Assembly (NCBI GenBank): GCA_044870295.1
Contig: JBIOYQ010000212.1
Span: 1-9,369 of the forward strand
Origin: AC-52 sp044870295
GTDB taxonomy: Bacteria > Actinomycetota > UBA4738
Length of the DNA stretch: 9,369 nt
Direction: 5' to 3'
Shown: piece by piece, positions 5,315-9,369 of the stretch
Numbering within the stretch: position 1 is the stretch's first letter
Layout of the letters: each line of letters starts with the position of its first letter
Program-made: the position numbers and the translations under genes
Notes under the pieces: model-generated
Told to the model about the DNA's origin: nothing
What the model saw: the letters and a program-made list of their open reading frames with translations, nothing else
Database searches by the model: none

Positions 5315-6516
5315 GGCGGCAGATCACCGTCCATCTGGTGCATCCGGGAAATCCGTTCTCTCCCGATGCCGACGGCATCGTGTCGGTGCAGCGCAACTTC
5401 GTCCGGGCCGCGCCGGAGGACTTCGCCTTCCGATACTGGGGCGTTCGGCGGCCGGGGATCGAGGAGCCGGGGGTGCGGGACGGATCGCTCGCCTTTCGAC
5501 CCGTGCTCGCTTCGGCGAGGCAGCGCCCTCGCGTGCCGCTGTCCCTGTCCTTCGCCGCCCGCCTCGTCCCGCAGGCCCGGCGGTTCGATCCCGGGATCCT
5601 GCGGTTCGACCGAATGGAGAGCGCCGTCCCGCTGCTGCGATCGCCCCTTCGCAAAGTGCTGTTCCTGCACGTGTGGGACCTGGGCGATGTGGTCGGCTCG
5701 CGTTCGGACTCCCGATGGCGGGGGCTGGGAGGGCTCTACGACCGAGTTCTGCGAGGCGTGCTCGGAAGGATGGATCGCGTGTTCGTCCTCCGTCCGGAGG
5801 TCGGCGAGCAGCTCGCTCGACGAGTGCCGAGCCTGGAGGGCCGGATCGGACGCTTCGGGGTCCCGGTCGACCTCGGCAGGTTCGACCTTCCCACACCCGA
5901 GGCACGGCGGGCCGCTCGGGTGTCGCTGCAGCACGAGCTGGGCATCCCCGGACGCGCCCGCGTCGTGGTGTTCGCCGGGAGGCTCGAGGCGGTCAAGCGT
6001 CCCGAGGTGATTCCGGAGGTGGCCGCAGCGTTGAGCTCGGAGGTCCACCCCGTCCACTTCCTGATCTTTGGCGATGGATCGATGCGGGATCGATTGGAAC
6101 GCCGGGGGGAGGAGTTGGCGCCCCGCCGGGTTCACCTGCTCGGCTCCGCACCGGTCGAGCGACTGGTGGCCGCCTTCCACGGCGCCGACGCGTGTCTGCT
6201 GCCGTCCGGCTTCGAGGCCATCCCGAACGTGGTCCTGGAGTCGCTGGCCTGCGGCGTGCCCGTGGTGGCGTCCTCGACCTCCGGTGGGGTTGCCGGGCTG
6301 ATCGCCGGCCGGAACGTCGGGCAGGTCGCCGCGGGCGAGCCTGCCGCCTTCGCCGCCGCGCTGCGTGACGTGTTTGCGTGGAGGGGCTCTCGCGCGTCAG
6401 CCTGCCGGCAGGTGGCGGAGGCCTTCGCCCCCGAGGTCGTGAACGAGGCTCTCTACGAGGACTTCCGAGATCTGGCCGGCGCCTCCCGGGCGGCGGTCCC
6501 GGTCGCGGTGTCCTGA
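5311..6516 (+). CDS. GT4-type glycosyltransferase (GT-B fold)
   Basis: This 401-residue cytosolic or membrane-associated enzyme should add a sugar from a nucleotide donor to the growing lipid-linked repeat unit. The C-terminal donor-binding half is clear: VVVFAGRLEAVKRPE (218-232) with phosphate-contacting Arg224/Lys229, LIFGDGSMRDRL (251-262), RVHLLGS (273-279) and FEAIPNVVLESLACGVPVVA (301-320), holding the E-x7-E pair Glu302/Glu310. The N-terminal half starts with a Rossmann-like strand and HPGNPFSPDADGI (11-23), a glycine-containing acceptor-side loop. The start is GTG at 5311 with AGGAG about 6 nt upstream; it overlaps the preceding stop as GTGA (5311-5314). The 3' end overlaps the opposite-strand glycosyltransferase gene by 64 bp. 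Sugar specificity cannot be read from sequence. Confidence 0.9.
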   Translation: MRRQITVHLVHPGNPFSPDADGIVSVQRNFVRAAPEDFAFRYWGVRRPGIEEPGVRDGSLAFRPVLASARQRPRVPLSLSFAARLVPQARRFDPGILRFDRMESAVPLLRSPLRKVLFLHVWDLGDVVGSRSDSRWRGLGGLYDRVLRGVLGRMDRVFVLRPEVGEQLARRVPSLEGRIGRFGVPVDLGRFDLPTPEARRAARVSLQHELGIPGRARVVVFAGRLEAVKRPEVIPEVAAALSSEVHPVHFLIFGDGSMRDRLERRGEELAPRRVHLLGSAPVERLVAAFHGADACLLPSGFEAIPNVVLESLACGVPVVASSTSGGVAGLIAGRNVGQVAAGEPAAFAAALRDVFAWRGSRASACRQVAEAFAPEVVNEALYEDFRDLAGASRAAVPVAVS

Positions 6517-7688
6517 TCGGCGGCCATCTCCAGCGCGAGCCGGACGGTCTCCTCGAGGACGGCGAACTGCGGCGACCAACCGAGACGTGACCGGCCCCAC
6601 GCGCGGGCTTCGGCCCCGAGGCGAGGAAGCCGCGGCCGGGCCCGAACGGCACGGAGCATGGCGTCGGCCAGGTCCTCGGGGGTCGAGCCCATTGCCCAGA
6701 AGGCGAAGGGGGCGGATGGCGGGACGATCCGATGTGCCCGCATGTCGGTCAGGACGACCGGGAGTCCCGTGCACAGGTACTCGGTCAGCTTGAGCGGGCA
6801 GTTAGCCTCCATGTCCCACGTGGCCGGCCAGGGCGCCAGCCCGACGTCGGCCTGAGCCAGGAACTCGGGGACCCGGTCCAACGGCACCGGGTCGAGGAAG
6901 GCCACGTCCTGCTCGACGCCCAGGCGCCGCGCCAGCGCCTCCAGCCGCGGCCTGGCAACCCCGTCGCCCAGCAGCACCATGGCGACGTCCGACGCCTGGC
7001 GGCGAACGATCTCGAACGCGCGAAGGGACTCGAACAGTCCCCGGCCCGGCGACATCGCGCCGTGGTAGAAGAACACCAGCCGATCGGTGAACGCCCGCGG
7101 CCACTCGGACGGAGCCCCGCCCAACTCGAGGTCCTGTTCACACCAGGCGCACCCCGTCGTCCAGACGGTGACGCGCTCGGGCCCCAGGCCGGCCAGCGCG
7201 GCCACGTGATCTCGAAGCTGCGGGCTGATCGCCGTGAGGGCATCGACGCGGCGTCCGTACCGCCCGAGCGTCCAGGCGAACCGCATCCGCTGCGCGGCGA
7301 GACGGATCCGCCTCGCCTCGACGGGATGCGAGCGGACATCGAGCACGATGGCGGGCGCCCTGCCCCCGTTCCGACGGAGGCCTCGAGCCCATCCCATCAC
7401 GGGAGGCAGCAGGGCGAAGTCCGACACGACCACGTCCGGCACGGCGGGGAGACGCCGGAGCGCCCGGCGGACCTTCGGCCACAGGGCCAGCCACGCCACG
7501 AACGGCACGTGGCGCGAGTGAACGAAGACGGTCGGCACCCCCGGGATGGGCCGGGCGGTCCGAGGGGCCGCGGTGAGCAGCGACACATCGTGTCCGCCGC
7601 GGACGAGATGACGGACGCCCTCGATCCGCGCGGTCACCCCCATGGCGCCCTCGGCGACCGGATCCCCGGCGAGCCACAGGATCTTCAC
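6453..7688 (-). CDS. GT4-like glycosyltransferase (GT-B fold)
   Basis: This is a 411-residue glycosyltransferase of the polysaccharide locus. The N-terminus VKILWLAGDPVAEGAMGVTA (1-20) is a first beta strand with a glycine loop. The donor half shows VFFYHGAMSPGRGL (205-218), MVLLGDG (237-243), VAFLDPVPLDRVPEFLAQAD (262-281) and CPLKLTEYLCTGLPVVLTD (297-315). The last matches the K-L-x-E-Y-x-x-x-G-x-P-V-V form seen in many GT4 enzymes. The start is GTG at 7688, preceded by a strong GGAGGGAG (minus strand, 7703-7696) with 7-nt spacing. It overlaps the upstream ligase-like gene's TGA as GTGA (7685-7688), so it is coupled to that gene. The tail beyond about residue 390 is low-complexity, basic, and encoded within the 64-bp overlap with the convergent gene. 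Donor and acceptor are unknown. Confidence 0.88.
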   Translation of the reverse strand: MKILWLAGDPVAEGAMGVTARIEGVRHLVRGGHDVSLLTAAPRTARPIPGVPTVFVHSRHVPFVAWLALWPKVRRALRRLPAVPDVVVSDFALLPPVMGWARGLRRNGGRAPAIVLDVRSHPVEARRIRLAAQRMRFAWTLGRYGRRVDALTAISPQLRDHVAALAGLGPERVTVWTTGCAWCEQDLELGGAPSEWPRAFTDRLVFFYHGAMSPGRGLFESLRAFEIVRRQASDVAMVLLGDGVARPRLEALARRLGVEQDVAFLDPVPLDRVPEFLAQADVGLAPWPATWDMEANCPLKLTEYLCTGLPVVLTDMRAHRIVPPSAPFAFWAMGSTPEDLADAMLRAVRARPRLPRLGAEARAWGRSRLGWSPQFAVLEETVRLALEMAADQDTATGTAAREAPARSRKSS

Positions 7689-9181
7689 GGAGCCACTCCC
7701 TCCGGGGGCGCCGGCTCGGCCGGTGATCTCCAGCCGGCGTGCGCGCACACCGCCAGTGTCCAGAAGGTGACGGCGATGCCGGGGTCGGTCCACGACGCGT
7801 TGTAGAGGCCCGCCGCCAGGAACACGCCTCCTGCCACCGGAAGCATCGTCCGCAGCGCCGCAGCGACGCCGTCCTCGGGCTCCCGCCCCCGGAAGCCCGA
7901 GAGCGCGGACAGCACCAGCAGGACGAAGGCCGCGAGGCCCAGGAAGCCCAGGCCGAGGACGACACGCGGGACGGACTGGACGCTGGACCGGCCCAGAACG
8001 GACTGCCGGGTCGGGCCGACCTGCCGGCCCGGTTCCCCCACTACCGCCGAGGCCGGACCTTGGCCAACGAGCAGCCCGCCCCATCCGTCGCGCGCGTCCG
8101 TCTCGACCGCCAGGTGCAGGAAGCCAAGCCTGCTGTGTCCGGTCGGAGCGCTGGTATCGGCCAGGTAACGCGACAGGTACCGGGCCTGGAGGATCACGCT
8201 CGCGCTGGGAGGCGGCGCCCCGGCGAACCCCGGCGCCAGCGCCAGGCTGCTGGCTCCATACAGGCCGACCCCGATCAGGACGACGGCCCCGATGGCCGCT
8301 CCCCACGTCCGGGCGTTCCCGCGAGCCATCGCCGACCGGATGAACAGCACGACCACGGTCGAGGGCAGCAGGATGACGAAGGCGGCGGCAGACCCGAGTG
8401 CCATCGGCACCACCAGCGCGGGGGCGATGACCCACACCACCCAGGCCGGGAGCTGCCGGTGCAGGACCAGGGCCAACCACAGCAACGCGCACAGGACCAG
8501 GAAGATCATCTCGGTGTTCGACCCGCCGATCCCGAACGAGCCGGACACGTTGTCGCCGGGGAAGAACACGACGTCTCGGAACGGGTTGGCCGGAGGATGC
8601 ATGGCCTGGTACGCGGCGAGCGGCAGTTGCACCAGGGAGCATCCGAGGACGACCGCCACCAGCCGTCGCGCCTCCGGCCAGGACAACCCGTACAGGGACA
8701 GCGCGAGCCCCCAGACCGGGAACCGGCCGAACTGCCGGGTGGCGAACAGGAGCGAGGCGGCCGGATCGTCGTTGCGCACCGCCGAGACCACGGCGACCGC
8801 GCCCAGCAGGGCGAGAGGCCACGCGATGCGGCGGGCCAGGTCGAGCGGGCGTCCAAGGTGACCCATCGAGGCCAGCCCGGCCACCTTCACCACGGTCAGC
8901 GCGAGCAGCGCGTCGGGGACGATGCTGACCGGGCCGGTCGTGGTGGGAGCCGCCAGGCGGTAGGCGAGGCTCGCCGCGATCCCGAGGGAGGCCAGCCAGG
9001 CGACCGGGAGCGACAGGAGGCAGGCGGCGCAGATCACGGCCGGGAGGATCAGGGCCATCCGCGATCCGCCGGCCACACCGACCCCGACGAGCGCCGAGGT
9101 GACCGCGGCGACGACGAGGGGGAGGCTTCGCCTCGCCATGGGAAGTTGCCGGGCAAGGCCGGGGGGGAGGACGGCGCTCAT
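7685..9181 (-). CDS. O-antigen ligase/polymerase-like polytopic membrane protein (Wzy/WaaL type)
   Basis: This 498-residue integral membrane protein has about 12-14 hydrophobic segments, for example near 21-38, 42-60, 88-104, 120-134, 172-190, 224-241, 246-262, 266-282, 292-312, 406-427, 446-462 and 467-483. A large extracytoplasmic loop lies at about 313-405. It contains Arg-rich stretches (QARYLSRYL, SRLGFLHLAVE) and LLVGQGPAS, resembling the GxG element and loop of the Wzy_C superfamily. Such proteins join or polymerise undecaprenyl-linked glycans on the outer side of the membrane. The ATG at 9181 overlaps the preceding flippase-like gene as ATGA (9178-9181), and the 3' end overlaps the next glycosyltransferase gene as GTGA. 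The family is assigned from topology and context. Sequence alone cannot decide between polymerase and ligase; in a bacterium without lipopolysaccharide, a polymerase or a glycan-to-wall ligase is more likely. Confidence 0.8.
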   Translation of the reverse strand: MSAVLPPGLARQLPMARRSLPLVVAAVTSALVGVGVAGGSRMALILPAVICAACLLSLPVAWLASLGIAASLAYRLAAPTTTGPVSIVPDALLALTVVKVAGLASMGHLGRPLDLARRIAWPLALLGAVAVVSAVRNDDPAASLLFATRQFGRFPVWGLALSLYGLSWPEARRLVAVVLGCSLVQLPLAAYQAMHPPANPFRDVVFFPGDNVSGSFGIGGSNTEMIFLVLCALLWLALVLHRQLPAWVVWVIAPALVVPMALGSAAAFVILLPSTVVVLFIRSAMARGNARTWGAAIGAVVLIGVGLYGASSLALAPGFAGAPPPSASVILQARYLSRYLADTSAPTGHSRLGFLHLAVETDARDGWGGLLVGQGPASAVVGEPGRQVGPTRQSVLGRSSVQSVPRVVLGLGFLGLAAFVLLVLSALSGFRGREPEDGVAAALRTMLPVAGGVFLAAGLYNASWTDPGIAVTFWTLAVCAHAGWRSPAEPAPPEGVAP

Positions 9182-9369
9182 CGCGGACCGGTCCGCCGTC
9201 CGAGGAGCGAGCGGAGGAGCACGGCGTCGTCGCGTTCCAGGCCGACGGCGAGCATCACCGCGACGCACACGACCGTGAACGCGATCGTGCTGGCGGCTAG
9301 GGCCACCAGGGACCCGCCGCCGATGGCGCGGACGAACCACAGCGTCGGGGCGGCGGCCGCGGCTCCCGC
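9178..9369 (-). CDS. C-terminal end of a probable polysaccharide flippase (Wzx/MATE-like), cut by the window edge
   Basis: The frame is open from the right edge to a TGA at 9180-9178 and gives 63 residues. An Ala-rich helix and LWFVRAIGGG are followed by a hydrophobic helix, SLVALAASTIAFTVVCVAVM, and a soluble tail with LERDDAVLLRSLLGRR. An ending with the last membrane helix plus a short charged tail of the type D-x-x-L-L-R-x-L-L is common in oligosaccharide flippases of the polysaccharide-biosynthesis family. The next gene's ATG overlaps its stop by 4 nt (ATGA), which marks it as the upstream member of the minus-strand operon. Flippase is the best guess from gene order; another polytopic exporter or membrane enzyme is possible. 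Confidence 0.62.
   Translation of the reverse strand, partial: AGAAAAAPTLWFVRAIGGGSLVALAASTIAFTVVCVAVMLAVGLERDDAVLLRSLLGRRTGPR

Noticed and set aside
7689..8822. Extension of the minus-strand glycosyltransferase frame into the ligase-like gene
   Set aside because: The extension is Arg/Gly/Pro-rich out-of-frame reading of a membrane protein gene. A strong Shine-Dalgarno precedes GTG at 7688.
1260..9369. Defence island, phage or mobile-element origin of the accessory segment
   Set aside because: No integrase, transposase, tRNA, terminal repeats or nuclease genes are visible; every gene fits polysaccharide assembly.

Overview
The window is very GC-rich, densely packed bacterial DNA whose genes use GTG starts and 4-nt stop/start overlaps. 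L10 and L7/L12 look actinobacterial in style, and so does the fused Wzz/BY-kinase. I infer an uncultured or deep-branching Actinomycetota; that is inference from style, not from a search.

Left part (1-1259): a possible 5' fragment of a divergent secreted-protein gene, then the ribosomal stalk operon. A candidate promoter leads into an L10 leader RNA and an intrinsic terminator hairpin with a T7 tract, which together look like an attenuator. These are followed by rplJ (L10) and rplL (L7/L12). The usual next gene, rpoB, is absent. Only 12 bp after rplL lies the 3' end of a gene on the opposite strand.

Middle and right part (1272-9369): a surface or exopolysaccharide assembly locus of the Wzx/Wzy type. 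On the minus strand is a fused Wzz chain-length regulator/BY tyrosine kinase with a C-terminal tyrosine cluster. A 334-bp divergent regulatory region containing two inverted repeats separates it from a plus-strand train of three overlapping genes. These are a UDP-GlcNAc 2-epimerase with an unusual Asn-Gly/His repeat tail at its N-terminus, a WecG/TagA/CpsF-family (GT26) glycosyltransferase, and a GT4-type glycosyltransferase. A second, minus-strand train runs in from the right edge: the C-terminal end of a probable Wzx flippase, an O-antigen ligase/polymerase-like membrane protein, and another GT4-like glycosyltransferase. Both of its junctions are 4-nt overlaps. The two trains collide tail to tail with a 64-bp coding overlap at 6453-6516.

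Pathway reading (inference): the epimerase makes UDP-ManNAc. The GT26 enzyme probably transfers ManNAc or a derivative onto a lipid-linked primer, and the GT4 enzymes extend it. The flippase exports the unit, the Wzy/WaaL-like protein polymerises or ligates it, and the Wzz/BY-kinase sets chain length through tyrosine phosphorylation. No initiating phosphoglycosyltransferase or tyrosine phosphatase lies in the window. I see no tRNA, rRNA, CRISPR array, insertion sequence or phage gene. The parts belong to known families; the unusual points are the junction with the ribosomal operon, the L10 leader architecture, the repeat tail and the convergent overlap.
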